Shown piece after piece: positions 63,414 through 64,000 of a stretch of DNA of 64,000 nt. The stretch covers positions 248,001 through 312,000 of the forward strand of contig CAVTVK010000007.1 of the NCBI GenBank assembly GCA_963738135.1, in the 5' to 3' direction. The stretch's first letter is position 1; each line of letters opens with the position of its first letter. The DNA is from Bog-473 sp963738135. GTDB taxonomy: Bacteria; Actinomycetota; Acidimicrobiia; Acidimicrobiales; RAAP-2. The position numbers and the translations under genes were made by a program. The notes below the pieces were generated by a model. That model did not search any database and was not told the origin of the DNA. It worked only from the letters and a program-made list of their open reading frames with translations.

Positions 63414-64000
63414 ACGACGGCGACGGCGAGAGGGATAGCGGCAGCGGCAGCGGATCCACGTGGCACACCCGCATCCGCGCCGCCCTGGATCAGGTCGTCG
63501 ACGAGGGCCGCTGGCGGGCGCCCCGGGAGTTCGACGCCCTCGGCCCCGCGGGCGTGCTCGAGGGCGGACGTGTCGTCTCGTTCGCGTCCAACGACTATCT
63601 CGGATTGAGTGGGCATCCGGCCGTGGTGGCGGCCGCCCACAGCGCGCTCTCGCGCTGGGGCGCCGGCTCCGGCGCCTCGCGCCTCGTGACCGGCAGTCGC
63701 CCCGTCCACAGCGAGCTCGAACGTGAGCTGGCCGAGTGGAAGGGGACCGAGGCCGCCGTCTGCTTCCCCACCGGGTTCGCCGCCAACCTCGGCGTACTCT
63801 GCACGCTCGGCGGCGAGGGTGTGCGCATCCTCTCGGACGAGCTGAACCACGCCAGCATCATCGACGGGTGCCGGCTGTCTCGCTCAGCCCTCGCCGTCTA
63901 CCGCCATTGCGACATGGACCACCTGGCCGAGCTGCTGGCGAGCGGCGACCCCATGCCGACCATCGTCGTCACGGACTCCGTGTTCTCCATGGATGGGGAC
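63410..64000 (+). CDS. bioF: 8-amino-7-oxononanoate synthase, 3' end outside window
   Basis: 197 codons are present. After a Gly/Ser-rich start (NDGDGERDSGSGSGS) the class II aminotransferase fold begins: SFASNDYLGLSGHPAVVAAAH, WGAGSGASRLVTGSRPVHSELE, AVCFPTGFAANLGVLCTLGG and DELNHASIIDGCRLS (PLP-stacking His). Together these define BioF, which joins pimeloyl-thioester and alanine. ATGA overlap with bioA shows coupling. The PLP lysine would lie beyond the end. Confidence 0.92.
   Translation, partial: MNDGDGERDSGSGSGSTWHTRIRAALDQVVDEGRWRAPREFDALGPAGVLEGGRVVSFASNDYLGLSGHPAVVAAAHSALSRWGAGSGASRLVTGSRPVHSELERELAEWKGTEAAVCFPTGFAANLGVLCTLGGEGVRILSDELNHASIIDGCRLSRSALAVYRHCDMDHLAELLASGDPMPTIVVTDSVFSMDGD

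Overview
The window is high-GC DNA from an actinobacterium, most likely an uncultured or draft-genome member of the Acidimicrobiia. The evidence is: two coenzyme F420 genes (cofE, cofD) with three luciferase-like oxidoreductases of the type that often uses F420; a BTAD-type regulator; a conserved actinobacterial cell-envelope block (family-2 glycosyltransferase, DUF5719 protein, phosphomannomutase, Trm112-like protein, SIS isomerase); many GTG and TTG starts with GTGA/ATGA overlaps; and a large secreted protein with the ~42-residue 'YWLVASDGGIF' repeat that I associate with this class. This placement is inference; there is no rRNA in the window.

Layout. 1-4 kb: a truncated secreted coiled-coil protein, a carboxylesterase, a cytochrome P450 and an unusual tRNA. 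4-9.4 kb: BTAD regulator, a membrane-anchored Thr/Ser-rich protein, a sugar-1-phosphate nucleotidyltransferase, a sugar epimerase, then cofE and cofD on the other strand. 9.4-16.2 kb: an AMP-forming ligase coupled to an SDR dehydrogenase, then three GT4 glycosyltransferases and a nucleotide-sugar reductase. 16.2-29.6 kb: a small helical protein, a very large GT2 membrane protein with a DUF5719 partner, an ECF sigma factor with its probable anti-sigma factor, ftsH, a CPBP protease, phosphomannomutase, Trm112-like protein and an SIS isomerase. Together these look like an envelope polysaccharide/glycoconjugate supply line starting from mannose phosphate.

29.6-54.4 kb is a lipid catabolic region. 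Its core (41.5-46.6 kb) matches the mycobacterial igr operon for degrading the last three carbons of the steroid side chain: two ChsE-type acyl-CoA dehydrogenases, ChsH2 (MaoC plus DUF35), ChsH1 and Ltp2. Here the first dehydrogenase is fused in frame to ChsH2. Around the core are a CYP124/125-like P450, thiolase, another dehydrogenase pair, CoA ligases and luciferase-like oxidoreductases. Five promoters carry 14-bp motifs resembling the KstR operator (TnnAACnnGTTnnA). The same stretch holds an Anbu-type proteasome homologue, a glutaminase, an SRPBCC-ArsR-SRPBCC operon with a strong palindromic operator, and the repeat-bearing beta-propeller protein.

54.4-64 kb: class II aldolase, SRPBCC protein, PaiB-like flavoprotein, acyl-CoA ligase and dehydrogenase, a G1 (glutamic) peptidase, enoyl-CoA hydratase, an archaeal-type riboflavin synthase, bioA and the start of bioF.

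Two window-wide properties matter to any reader. First, at least 25 single-base frameshifts break recognisable genes; about three quarters lie between 38.4 and 54.1 kb, and most look like +1 insertions. Sequencing error, assembly error and real decay cannot be told apart from this sequence alone. Second, several gene ends carry short tandem duplications of the terminal sequence including the stop codon, and at three of them this places stops in all three frames. Apart from the short gaps described, the window is almost fully coding; no gene-free stretch exceeds about 300 bases.
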